This document shows positions 15,880 to 24,958 of a stretch of 35,264 nt of DNA, piece by piece. Origin of the DNA: a virus. The notes below the pieces were generated by a model, which saw only the letters and a list, made by a program, of their open reading frames with translations, ran no database searches and was not told where the DNA came from. Location of the stretch: positions 1-35,264 of the IMG/VR virus record IMGVR_UViG_3300042382_000128. The stretch is one strand, 5' to 3'. Numbering within the stretch: position 1 is the stretch's first letter; each line of letters opens with the position of its first letter. A program made the translations under genes and the position numbers.

Positions 15880-17910
15880 TTATGCGTTTGTTGCCATTAT
15901 ATACCAGTTGGTACCATCATACACTATAGTGCTAAATCTTCCATTGTTTGCAGCAGTAATATCTGTTTGTGCTGCGCCACCATTGTGCGGAATAACATTG
16001 CTTGATGCCGATACAATCTTATGGTTTACATGGTTTATAAATGTTACTGAGCGTCCGATATATTCTGTACCAGATGGTAAAGTCACAGTTATATTACCAC
16101 CTGCGTTATTAATAATATAGTTTTCTGTATCAGCCAAAGTAAAGTCTGCTGTTTTTAATACTGGTGCAGTTGATGCATAGTACTCAGAAACTTTAGCATA
16201 ACCAGTTACTGATGCGCGGTTTGTGTCAATATCAAAACCAACACCAGGGATTCTAAAGTTTGTAACTGAAGCGTTACCAACGGTTACTTGGTTAGATACT
16301 GTTGCAGATGATGGTTCTGCGTCGTATCCAACAATAGTATTATTAGAACCTGTTGTTAATGTTCCACCAGCTTCAGTTCCAACTACTGTGTTATTGCCAG
16401 CTGTTAAATTAAGTCCAGCACCATTTCCGATACCAATGTTATTTGAACCAGTTACGTTTGATTGCAATGCTCCTGCACCAATTGCAGTATTACTACCGCC
16501 AGTTGTGTTTGCGCGCAATGTGTTCCAACCAAGACCTACGTTGCTTCCACCGCTTGTGTTATTGAGCAATGAAGACTCACCGAGTGCTGTGTTGTTAGCA
16601 CCACTTGTACTATTTCTTAACGCCTCTGAGCCAATTGCAACGTTATTAGCTGCAGTAACTGCTGAACCTAATGCTAGCTGACCAATTGCTACGTTACCAC
16701 TTGATGTAGTTAATTTTTCACCTGCATTTGCACCAAATAAAACGTTACGACTACCAGTAGTTAAATCATGACCAGCATAATAACCAACAGCAACGTTAGC
16801 TGTACCAGTAGTTAGAGCTTTTAATGCTTGAGTTCCAATTGCAACGTTTGGTGGTTGGCCAGATGGTCCAACAAAATCTGGCATTGCGTTATCGCCAATA
16901 GCAAGTTGAGAAGTACCATTTGTTAATTTATCAAGAGTTGATGCACCAATAGCAATATTTTGGCTACCAGATGTTACCTTTCGCATTGAATTTAGACCAA
17001 TTGCAATATTATTAGTACCTGTTATTATACCAACTCCATTGAAGCCGCCATTCATTGAATAATAACCAATAGCAACATTACCACTGCCACTTAGTGCGCT
17101 ATAACCAGCAAAAGAACCAACAAATGTATTCTGTTGACCTGTTGTATTATAATAACCGGCGTTAGCTCCAAATGCAGTGTTTTGGTCAGCAGTAGTTATT
17201 GCTAAAGCATAGTGACCAACTGCAGTGTTGCGTTGCTGGGTAGTTACACCACCAGAATAGAAATCGCTGCCACCAAGTGCACGAAAACCTACGGCTATAT
17301 TTCTATTACCAGTTGTAAGTTTTGATAAAGCTTCAGTGCCAAATGCATAATTATATCCACCTGTAGTAACAACTTCCAACGCATATGCGCCTACTCCAAT
17401 ATTGGAACCACCAGTTGGTGCGGTTCCATTCATAGCTAGGTAACCAGCTGCCATGTTGAAGCCAGTGGCACCCGCATAATAAATATAACCAGCTGTTTGA
17501 TAAACTTGCCAACCAGCACCTGTCGGTCCCGTAACAGTCGAAGCTGCGCCTGTCGCGCCGGTGGCACCGGTGGGTCCCGTTGCGCCTACTGCACCCGTAG
17601 GGCCGGTCACAGTAGATGCTGCTCCTGTCTCGCCTGTAGCACCGGTGGGTCCCGTTGCGCCCGTAGGGCCGGTCACGGTAGAAGCAGCACCAGTGGCACC
17701 GGTGGGTCCGGTTACTGTGCTAGCAGCTCCTGTGGCTCCCGTGGCACCCGTTGCGCCCGTAGGGCCTTGTGCACCAGTCGGGCCTGTCGGTCCAGTGGGA
17801 AATGTTGCAGTTAAGTTCCATGCACCAACACTAGATGAATACGTCCAACTTGCATCACCTGAAGTAAATACTTCACCGTCTACTGGTGAGTTAGGAAAGT
17901 TAATTGCCAT
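15880..17910 (-). CDS. Collagen-like fibre with YadA-like repeat head
   Basis: 676 residues. N-terminal anchor (1-38), Gly-Pro-Thr-type collagen repeat (39-132), then about 22 copies of a roughly 18-residue unit of the form N-(I/V/T)-A-(I/V)-G-x-x-A-L (about 163-545), as in the left-handed beta-roll of trimeric YadA heads. A C-terminal domain follows (546-676, with NFRIPGVGF and a final [11 protein letters not shown]). All parts point to a homotrimeric fibre. YadA heads bind host surfaces in bacteria; the use of this head on a phage fibre suggests receptor binding. The downstream neighbour is the sulfotransferase. The collagen DNA is GC-rich compared with its surroundings. Confidence 0.88.
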   Translation of the reverse strand: MAINFPNSPVDGEVFTSGDASWTYSSSVGAWNLTATFPTGPTGPTGAQGPTGATGATGATGAASTVTGPTGATGAASTVTGPTGATGPTGATGETGAASTVTGPTGAVGATGPTGATGATGAASTVTGPTGAGWQVYQTAGYIYYAGATGFNMAAGYLAMNGTAPTGGSNIGVGAYALEVVTTGGYNYAFGTEALSKLTTGNRNIAVGFRALGGSDFYSGGVTTQQRNTAVGHYALAITTADQNTAFGANAGYYNTTGQQNTFVGSFAGYSALSGSGNVAIGYYSMNGGFNGVGIITGTNNIAIGLNSMRKVTSGSQNIAIGASTLDKLTNGTSQLAIGDNAMPDFVGPSGQPPNVAIGTQALKALTTGTANVAVGYYAGHDLTTGSRNVLFGANAGEKLTTSSGNVAIGQLALGSAVTAANNVAIGSEALRNSTSGANNTALGESSLLNNTSGGSNVGLGWNTLRANTTGGSNTAIGAGALQSNVTGSNNIGIGNGAGLNLTAGNNTVVGTEAGGTLTTGSNNTIVGYDAEPSSATVSNQVTVGNASVTNFRIPGVGFDIDTNRASVTGYAKVSEYYASTAPVLKTADFTLADTENYIINNAGGNITVTLPSGTEYIGRSVTFINHVNHKIVSASSNVIPHNGGAAQTDITAANNGRFSTIVYDGTNWYIMATNA

Positions 17911-17923
17911 TATTGCTCCTTAA

Positions 17924-18696
17924 TTAGGGATATAGTCCTGCTGCAGCTGCGTGGTCTGCAACTGTACTTGCACTCAATGCACTTCTGTAAAAAACTATTT
18001 CGTCTATTTTTGAATTTCTACTTCTATCGTAAGAACCAGTAAATGATGACAAAGCTCCAACATATCCGCCAGTTGTTGTTGGAATCGTATATGGTTGACC
18101 ACTAATTAATCTTGAGTTTCTTTCAACTCCATTTACATAAAATCTTGAAATTATACTATCACAAGTAAACACTACATGATAGGCTTTATTTGCTACCCAT
18201 GGAATACCAGTAGCACCATCTATTCCTGTTTGGAATATATTGCCAGCCCAACCAGTAACATATAAATAATTATCTGACGTAACAGTCATAAGCAATCCCC
18301 AACCAGTCCCATCTGCATTTTGTCTACCAGCAGTTGCTTTTTCACTTGTAGTATTTGTATCTATTGAAAAAATCATTTCAGCACTAAAAGCATTGTTTGC
18401 CATCATGTTTGTTCCAAACACTGTATTGTTTAATGCAATGTATGGAACTGCAAGAGAACTAAAAGATAAAGCTTTATTACCAGAATAAGTTGTTAATGGA
18501 GTTTGATTTGCACTTAATCCTGTTATAGATGTATACGTTCCATTTGTATTGGCAGAACCAGTGTCATCTGCGGCCGTTCCAACTACTATAGGATTTTCAT
18601 TTAAGTGAAACCAACCATAAGGATTACTTAATGCAACTTCTGTTACCCAATCATTATAAAATGGTAAGCGTGTAGATGCTGTTCCAAGTATTCTCA

Positions 18697-18697
<1 letters not shown>
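17924..18697 (-). CDS. LamG/concanavalin-like lectin-domain protein
   Basis: 257 residues from the ATG at 18697, chosen because it overlaps the upstream fibre stop as TAATG; an in-frame start ten codons earlier would lie inside that fibre gene. Residues about 75-255 have the LamG-type jelly-roll pattern: FSAEMIFSID, NKAYHVVFTCD, SRFYVNGVERNSR and IDEIVFYRSALS. Such domains bind carbohydrates on phage tails. Located between the two collagen-like fibres, it is probably a virion receptor-binding or accessory fibre protein. Confidence 0.8.
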
Positions 18698-21222
<2,525 letters not shown>

Positions 21223-21223
<1 letters not shown>

Positions 21224-21669
21224 TAGTCTTCTTCTTCTACCTTAGTGATTGATATAGTTGGTTGTTTTTTTTGCGACAATTCCAAAATCATAGAATGCAA
21301 GTCTTCATCTGACAACTCTTTAACAGATGAAACATTGTTCACATTAACAGTCTGGACCTGCTGCATAAAGCCAGTGGCCTTTAAATATAGTTCGGCACTC
21401 TTAACATCACCCGATACACCCTTAGTATATAATGCATCAAGAAGTGCTTGAGTTCTCTCTGGGGATTGTGCCAATCCTTTGACGCCAAGCTCCCAGCGTT
21501 CTTTAAAAACTTTATTCTTTTCCCACAGACCTAAAGTATTAATATGCACATCATGCATCTCTGCCCAAGCCTTCTTAGTGGTTGGGGCTTTAGAATCATC
21601 TGGAGTTAGTAGCCAAGCAAGATATGCCTCTTGGGTTTCACTCAAGAATAAGCGTGATGTTTTGGCCAT
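21223..21669 (-). CDS. terS: Terminase small subunit-like HTH protein
   Basis: 148 residues. The N-terminal half (about 8-70) matches helix-turn-helix small terminases: LSETQEAYLAWLLTPDD, TTKKAWAEMHDVHINTLGLW and a following KNKVFKERWELGVKG. A central helix SGDVKSAELYLKATGFMQ is typical of oligomerising TerS proteins, and the tail is acidic. It is the first gene of the leftward late block, with a TGCTATACT promoter about 50 bases upstream. Small terminases recognise phage DNA and regulate TerL. Confidence 0.75.
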
Positions 21670-21724
21670 AAAATTGGATTCCTTTTTTTTCTTATCTATA
21701 AGAGGATAAATCTTTTACATGGCA

Positions 21725-21753
21725 AGTATAGCACCTGGCATTGGATATAGTTT
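21725..21753 (-). promoter_or_regulatory. Leftward late promoter (extended -10)
   Basis: On the minus strand TATACT (21730 to 21725) is preceded by TGC, an extended -10. At 17 bases the -35 place holds AAACTA, a poor match, so activation by a bound protein or reliance on the extended -10 is likely. The palindrome at 21755-21766 sits next to the -35. The TSS would fall near 21718, about 50 bases before TerS. Confidence 0.55.
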
Positions 21754-21777
21754 GGTGATATATCACAGAAATATCAG
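21753..21777. promoter_or_regulatory. Palindromic operator-like element, copy 1
   Basis: Contains GTGATATATCAC, a perfect 12-bp palindrome (21755-21766), followed by AATATCAG. The 25-base block recurs at 22983-23007 with 22 of 25 identical. This copy lies between the leftward late promoter and the rightward promoter at 21785, so a protein bound here could control both. Confidence 0.6.
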
Positions 21778-21784
21778 AGAAAGT

Positions 21785-21813
21785 TTGTTAATGGGAAAAG
21801 AAATTGCTATACT
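21785..21813 (+). promoter_or_regulatory. Rightward sigma70-type promoter of RNA A
   Basis: TTGTTA (21785-21790), 17-base spacer, TATACT (21808-21813) with TGC before it. Predicted TSS about 21820, at the start of the nested structure of RNA A. The operator-like element ends 7 bases upstream of the -35. Confidence 0.65.
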
Positions 21814-21819
21814 ATGTAG

Positions 21820-21924
21820 GCACTGGTAAACAAAGCGCTAGTAAGGAACTCCGGTTCTGTGCTACTAGTCACATAGCTTTACCTTTTAGGTCCGTCAGAT
21901 GGGGTCGGCCTTCGCATTTTTTTT
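21820..21924 (+). ncRNA. Structured RNA candidate A
   Basis: No reading frame. Three nested stems: GGTAAA (21825-21830) with TTTACC (21878-21883); CTAGTA (21838-21843) with TACTAG (21863-21868); GGAAC (21845-21849) with GTTCT (21854-21858) around a TCCG loop. The innermost stem uses one G-U pair only possible on the plus strand. A run of eight T (21917-21924) follows, after a weak 5-bp stem (AGGTC/GGCCT). Together with the promoter, this looks like a short independent transcript of about 105 bases. It matches no RNA family I can name. Confidence 0.55.
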
Positions 21925-21930
21925 ATTAAG

Positions 21931-22037
21931 CATTTAAACACTCGAGTATATTAAGCCAACTCGACGGAGAGCAAACATCCGCCTGGCAGTAGTCAACCTA
22001 CTGAAAAGTCCCCAGGGGTTCAGAAGACTGTTAAATG
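21931..22037. ncRNA. Three-way-junction structured element (RNA candidate A2)
   Basis: Closing stem CATTTAA (21931-21937) with TTAAATG (22031-22037), perfect 7 bp. Inside are two arms: TCGAG/CTCGA (21942-21946 with 21960-21964), and CCTGG/CCAGG (21982-21986 with 22012-22016) capped by CAGTAG/CTACTG (21987-21992 with 21998-22003, loop TCAAC). All 23 pairs are Watson-Crick, so the strand cannot be told. No open frame. Possible leader RNA, small RNA or DNA-level recognition site. Confidence 0.5.
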
Positions 22038-22088
22038 AATAGAAGCATAAGATAAATATAATAATAATAATATTATAAATAAAACTTG

Positions 22089-22117
22089 TACTTCTTGCTA
22101 AAAGAGGGTACAATATA
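22089..22117 (+). promoter_or_regulatory. Promoter of the 62-residue gene
   Basis: TTGTAC, about 17-base spacer, then TACAAT, ending about 30 bases before the ATG at 22148. AGGAG lies 9 bases before that ATG. Positions are to within two bases. Confidence 0.5.
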
Positions 22118-22147
22118 TAAATAACCAATCAACAGGAGATAATAATA

Positions 22148-22336
22148 ATGTCAAATCCCGCAACAGAAAAACAGATGGCCCTTATTGCCAAGCATAATAT
22201 GCCAGTACACAGTGATACTCTAACAGTAAAAGAAGCATCAGCAATTATAGATGAGTTTGCTAAAGCTAATGGTTGGGCACAAAAGCCTTATACCCCAAAG
22301 GCCGCGGCACCTACACCAATGCCGGATAACTTTTAA
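22148..22336 (+). CDS. Small stand-alone KQ/EAS-motif domain protein
   Basis: 62 residues. The pattern ATEKQMALIAKHN...DTLTVKEASAIIDEF resembles a small helical domain often found at the C-terminus of phage recombination, exonuclease or primase-type proteins (T-x-KQ then LT-x-x-EAS). Here it stands alone, followed by a Pro/Ala-rich tail. It is the first rightward gene, with its own promoter and AGGAG. Its role is probably protein or nucleic-acid contact; exact function unknown. A long T-rich stretch follows the stop. Confidence 0.75.
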   Translation: MSNPATEKQMALIAKHNMPVHSDTLTVKEASAIIDEFAKANGWAQKPYTPKAAAPTPMPDNF

Positions 22337-22362
22337 TTTTTTTTATTTTTTTGTATTATGAT

Positions 22363-22391
22363 TTGCATAGGACAATTTAGCCTGGTATAAT
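22363..22391 (+). promoter_or_regulatory. Strong sigma70-type promoter of RNA B
   Basis: TTGCAT (22363-22368), 17-base spacer, TATAAT (22386-22391) with TGG before it. TSS expected near 22398. The same -35 and spacing recur at the minus-strand promoter of RNA D. Confidence 0.7.
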
Positions 22392-22397
22392 ATATAT

Positions 22398-22568
22398 ACT
22401 TCAAGAAGGTCTTGGAGGGTGTCTCTCCCATAGGGAAGCCACACATAGTCTAAGAAGTTAGATGCTTAATAGTAATTTGTTTCTGAGTTAGGGATAACTT
22501 AGGGCTTTCGTAAGATTTGGACTCAGGGGTTTTATTTCCATTCCCTCTGGGTCCTTTTCTTTTATTTA
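22398..22568 (+). ncRNA. Structured leader or small RNA B
   Basis: From the promoter to the terminator there is no gene. Successive stems: TCTAA/TTAGA (22449-22453 region, loop GAAG), CTGAGTTA/TAACTTAG (22483-22490 with 22495-22502, loop GGGA) and the terminator hairpin at 22519-22554. Either a terminated small RNA of about 165 bases or an attenuator leader for the 43-residue gene, whose ribosome site starts just beyond the T-run. Confidence 0.6.
22519..22568 (+). terminator. Rho-independent terminator / attenuator
   Basis: 11-bp stem GGACTCAGGGG (22519-22529) with CCTCTGGGTCC (22544-22554), including two G-U pairs possible only on the plus-strand RNA. It is followed by TTTTCTTTTATTT. This is the best terminator in the window. 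The next gene starts 18 bases after the T-run, so it may act as an attenuator. Confidence 0.8.
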
Positions 22569-22585
22569 ACAAGGAGATATTTGGC

Positions 22586-22717
22586 ATGTTTGAATTAGAA
22601 CCAGAACACAACTTGTGGGATGCTGAACACCCAGAGTGGTTTATATATGACGTAGAGTTGCTTAATGCTTGGTACTGGGAACAATTTGAAAATGATATGG
22701 GGCATACCGGTACTTAA
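22586..22717 (+). CDS. Small acidic aromatic protein
   Basis: 43 residues (MFELEPEHNLWDAEHPEWFI...). The start at 22586 has AAGGAG 9 bases upstream; a longer in-frame version would begin inside the terminator and is rejected. It is very acidic and Trp-rich, like small phage inhibitors of host enzymes in composition, but that is not evidence of function. Expression depends on read-through of the upstream terminator or on another promoter. Confidence 0.6.
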   Translation: MFELEPEHNLWDAEHPEWFIYDVELLNAWYWEQFENDMGHTGT

Positions 22718-22965
22718 GGAAAAAGGGGTGGGGGGTCTTAGGTTTTTATAATATCCGCTTCGCCTTATACTTCGTACTACTTTAGTATATACATGTACCC
22801 GGGGGGGGCCCTATGGGGGTAGCCTAGGGTGTATTGACTGTTATGTATGCACTCTATGGATTAGCATTGGATTCTATGAGGGTGTGTAGTGGTGTGTGTG
22901 TATTTACTCTCTACTACAACAACAACAATAAAGACTTGTTTGTTTGGCGGCGAACTGATTGGTTG
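22718..22965. other. Non-coding stretch, G-runs and low complexity
   Basis: No credible gene. Holds G-runs (GGGGTGGGGGG near 22726, eight G near 22801), a short CCCTA/TAGGG stem at about 22810-22831, a GTGTGT tract and a CAACAACAA tract. A 50-codon frame at 22847 lacks a ribosome site. An origin function is possible but nothing proves it. Confidence 0.4.
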
Positions 22966-22982
22966 AGGCCGGCAAAGAACAG

Positions 22983-23007
22983 TGGTGATATATCATAAGA
23001 ATATCAG
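22983..23007. promoter_or_regulatory. Palindromic operator-like element, copy 2
   Basis: Contains TGATATATCA (22986-22995) and AATATCAG (23000-23007). It matches copy 1 at 21753-21777 in 22 of 25 positions and, like it, ends 7-8 bases upstream of a -35 (TGGACA at 23016). A third, half-conserved copy (ATGATATATAC, 23041-23051) overlaps the -10. Confidence 0.6.
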
Positions 23008-23015
23008 TCTATGAC

Positions 23016-23045
23016 TGGACAGGCCGGCAAGAACAATGCTATGAT
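23016..23045 (+). promoter_or_regulatory. Promoter of RNA C
   Basis: TGGACA (23016-23021), 18-base spacer, TATGAT (23040-23045) with TGC before it (extended -10). TSS expected near 23052, which is the first base of a 13-bp stem. Confidence 0.6.
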
Positions 23046-23051
23046 ATATAC

Positions 23052-23163
23052 ATCAGTGAGGAAGTGAACCGGGGGGAAAGCTTCCTTGCTGATACTTTAC
23101 GATATAATAGCTAAACATAAAGACCAGGATTGTACTGTTTCCTTTCGGTATGGTCCTGGTCTT
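23052..23163 (+). ncRNA. Structured RNA candidate C (two long hairpins)
   Basis: Hairpin 1: ATCAGTGAGGAAG (23052-23064) pairs fully with CTTCCTTGCTGAT (23081-23093), with two G-U pairs. Hairpin 2: AAGACCAGGATTGTACT (23120-23136) pairs fully with GGTATGGTCCTGGTCTT (23147-23163), 17 bp with four G-U pairs. On the minus strand these wobbles become mismatches, so the RNA is the plus strand. Between them is TATAAT (23103-23108), a possible second promoter. No U-run follows, so the 3' end is unknown. Confidence 0.6.
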
Positions 23164-23414
23164 CTCCTGTATATGCCTTGATGCGTAAGGGTTTGATGGG
23201 GAAAGCTAAGAACTTGACAGTGTCTAGTATTAAATTAAACTATGCCCTATTAGCAAAGCAGAGACTACCTATCTCGAATACAGATACTAACCAAGCATCT
23301 ATCTCTTAAAGAGCTTATGTATTCACTCTCTTGTTATTATCCTCTTATGTATTCTTATTATAAAGATAATGATTGTTTGTTTCTTGCGGCGATTTTGAAA
23401 TCACATTTATGCCG
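23164..23414. other. Non-coding stretch
   Basis: A possible promoter TTGACA (23214-23219), 16 bases, TAAACT (23236-23241) on the plus strand. A 42-codon frame at 23181-23309 has no ribosome site and is not called. Otherwise AT-rich with repeated TATTCTTAT-like words and a second TTGTTTGTTT...GCGGCGA motif (also at 22937) near 23378. Confidence 0.35.
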
Positions 23415-23554
23415 GGATAAAACTATGGGCCTAAGCTGCTAATTGGAGGAAACAGCCTAGACCCACAGAATACAGAAATACGTAAACTAATTCTAAATTA
23501 CGTACAGGATTAAAACCAGACTTTCTGGCTTTACACCTGGTGGGACTTTCCCAC
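23415..23554 (-). ncRNA. Minus-strand structured RNA candidate D
   Basis: Reading leftward from a TSS near 23554: hairpin GTGGGA-AAG-TCCCAC (23554-23540), hairpin CCAGA-AAG-TCTGG (23528-23516), a possible TACGTA pairing, then a 13-bp stem (23465-23453 with 23438-23426) whose two G-U pairs exist only on the minus strand, followed by ATAGTTTTAT. No gene overlaps it. It would be a terminated RNA of about 140 bases made against the direction of the surrounding genes. Confidence 0.6.
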
Positions 23555-23560
23555 GTATCT

Positions 23561-23589
23561 ATAATAGCATTGGTTATCTTTATATGCAA
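23561..23589 (-). promoter_or_regulatory. Minus-strand promoter of RNA D
   Basis: TTGCAT (23589-23584), 17-base spacer, TATTAT (23566-23561) with TGC before it. An AT-rich palindrome TTATATATAA (23591-23600) lies directly upstream, as an UP element would. Confidence 0.65.
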
Positions 23590-23631
23590 GTTATATATAA
23601 TATTTTTTTTATCTTTTTTTGCGGCCAGAAC

Positions 23632-23660
23632 TTGCGTCTACTACAAAAGTACTGTATTAT
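23632..23660 (+). promoter_or_regulatory. Promoter of the small-gene/ART operon
   Basis: TTGCGT (23632-23637), 17-base spacer, TATTAT (23655-23660). TSS about 23667. A 7-bp hairpin TGTCAGC/GCTGACA (23666-23672 with 23679-23685) forms the very 5' end of the mRNA. Confidence 0.65.
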
Positions 23661-23704
23661 GTAAGTGTCAGCAAAACGGCTGACATAAACAAATGGAGAT
23701 TAAA

Positions 23705-23800
23705 ATGAAGCTAGGTTCAATGTTCGCAGTAAGACAAGCAGTAAGCAATGTTAAATACTCAATCGAATTGTTGGTTGAGAGAATCGTTTGGATGTTCTAA
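23705..23800 (+). CDS. Very small protein, first of the ART operon
   Basis: 31 residues (MKLGSMFAVRQAVSNVKYSI, then ELLVERIVWMF). GGAG lies 7 bases before this ATG; an in-frame ATG four codons earlier overlaps the GGAG and is less likely. Amphipathic or hydrophobic helix, possibly membrane-associated. No family recognised. Confidence 0.6.
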   Translation: MKLGSMFAVRQAVSNVKYSIELLVERIVWMF

Positions 23801-23802
23801 TC

Positions 23803-23949
23803 ATGACAATTACAAAAGAGCAATATAAAGAGATAGAAGAGAAGGCAGAAACGTATCTTCAATATTGGAGAGAACAAAATGTATCATACACACTACCAGA
23901 CGTATCATCTATTATAGCGTTGTTTAAATATCAACAGTATGGTGAATAA
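23803..23949 (+). CDS. Small helical acidic protein
   Basis: 48 residues (MTITKEQYKEIEEKAETYLQ...). Two bases after the previous stop and 12 bases before the next start, so part of the same operon. Helical, acidic, with a Tyr/Trp-rich middle. Function unknown. Confidence 0.6.
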   Translation: MTITKEQYKEIEEKAETYLQYWREQNVSYTLPDVSSIIALFKYQQYGE

Positions 23950-23961
23950 GGAGAAATTAAA

Positions 23962-24696
23962 ATGGAAACTTTAACAAAGGATAACTGGAAAACAACTTGG
24001 TCTGCTGAGTGGTGTGAAGATAGAGCTTCAAAAGAAGAGTTAATAACATGGTGTGAAAAGAATCATGAAATGGTTTTAAGAGAGATTGACCACAGACATG
24101 GTTTAAAAAACTTTACAGATTGGCCTACAGTTGAAGGCAATTATACTGACACTCTTCAATTCTATATTGCCATGGTGCAGTGGCTTAAAATTCATGGTCA
24201 TGAACTAGATGATAAAGAGTATTGGGAACAAGTTTCTGAGTCATGGCGTTTGTTTAAGCATCCTGAGATGCATCATAGTTATTTTAATAAGTTGTTCTTT
24301 GCCGGCCGACCGAACCGTGAGAAGTACATCATGACATTCAATTCTAAAGAGCTCTATGATTCTTTACCAAATGTGGTTACAATCTACCGTGGATGCTGGA
24401 AAGGATGCGAAGATGGTCTGTCTTATAGTTTGAGACCAGAAGTTGCTACATACTTTGCCTTTAGAGGTATTGGCTTTCCACGTGGACATCGTATAATTAC
24501 AGCTGAGGTTAAAAAGAAGGACATCATCATGGTTTGTGATGCTGACCTTGAGCAAGAGGTTATTGCCACCAAGGTCAAGGTACTCGATATTGCTGAGGTA
24601 AGCCAAAAGGAGCTAAAGCAACCACTCTACACCAGCCTTAAGGTTGAGTGGAATAACAAGACAGCAGCACACAAAGCTGGAGTCTACGTAGGATAA
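23962..24696 (+). CDS. ADP-ribosyltransferase-like protein
   Basis: 244 residues. The C-terminal half has the R-S-E layout of ADP-ribosyltransferases: YRG (residues 142-144), SYS followed by LRPEVATYFA (154-167) and EQEV with Glu199 near the last strand. The N-terminal half (1-125) is Trp/Glu-rich and unassigned. Known phage ARTs (T4 Alt, ModA, ModB) modify host RNA polymerase or translation proteins; this one is far from those in sequence, so the target is open. AAGGAG lies before the start. The order of motifs is convincing, but no structure confirms it, and an inactive ART-fold protein is possible. Confidence 0.6.
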   Translation: METLTKDNWKTTWSAEWCEDRASKEELITWCEKNHEMVLREIDHRHGLKNFTDWPTVEGNYTDTLQFYIAMVQWLKIHGHELDDKEYWEQVSESWRLFKHPEMHHSYFNKLFFAGRPNREKYIMTFNSKELYDSLPNVVTIYRGCWKGCEDGLSYSLRPEVATYFAFRGIGFPRGHRIITAEVKKKDIIMVCDADLEQEVIATKVKVLDIAEVSQKELKQPLYTSLKVEWNNKTAAHKAGVYVG

Positions 24697-24702
24697 TGGA
24701 TA

Positions 24703-24738
24703 GTTCCTCCGAATCTTCCTACGGAAGATCGGAGGAAT
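24703..24738 (+). other. Long intercistronic hairpin
   Basis: TTCCTCCG (24704-24711) then ATCTTCC (24713-24719) pair with GGAAGAT (24723-24729) and CGGAGGAA (24730-24737), leaving one bulged A and a TAC loop; 15 Watson-Crick pairs plus a G-U. It lies 7 bases after the ART stop. No U-run follows, so mRNA processing or stabilisation is more likely than termination. Confidence 0.65.
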
Positions 24739-24781
24739 ACTCTAGTCACCAATACAAACAACAACATAGAAGGATAATAAA

Positions 24782-24958
24782 ATGACAAAGAAGAAAGTAA
24801 AGAACGAAGAAGTTTGTGAGAGCTGTGGTCGCAAGAAGATGACCGAGGCCATGAATCACTTCCAAGCAGTACAAGAAGCCATGCAGTACATCAGAATCAA
24901 CGACAACAGCCCCTACATGGTAGAAGAGCTGCCCCTGTACGAAGGCAAGATATCATGA
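24782..24958 (+). CDS. Small CxxC protein
   Basis: 58 residues ([20 protein letters not shown]...). One CESC knuckle (residues 12-15), then a helix, then an acidic tail. GGA precedes the ATG. The stop overlaps the HNH start (ATGA, 24955-24958), so they are coupled. Function unknown. Confidence 0.65.
   Translation: MTKKKVKNEEVCESCGRKKMTEAMNHFQAVQEAMQYIRINDNSPYMVEELPLYEGKIS

Larger units (their letters stand above)
22966..23050 (+). repeat. Imperfect direct repeat of about 55 bases
   Basis: AGGCCGGCAAAGAACAGTG (22966-22984) followed by TGATATATCA recurs as AGGCCGGCAAGAACAATG (23021-23038) followed by ATGATATATAC. The second copy carries the -10 of the RNA C promoter, so the repeat places an operator half-site over a promoter. 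Confidence 0.65.

Noticed and set aside
21820-22037. tRNA or tmRNA gene
   Set aside because: No cloverleaf, anticodon arm or CCA-proximal acceptor stem; GGTTCA near 22018 is not in a T-arm.
22847-22999. 50-codon plus-strand frame (MYALYGLALDSM...)
   Set aside because: No ribosome site, crosses low-complexity GTGTGT and CAACAA tracts and the operator-like element; composition unlike the real small genes.
23181-23309. 42-codon plus-strand frame (MRKGLMGKAKN...)
   Set aside because: No Shine-Dalgarno sequence, no coupling to neighbours and lies in the structured non-coding region.
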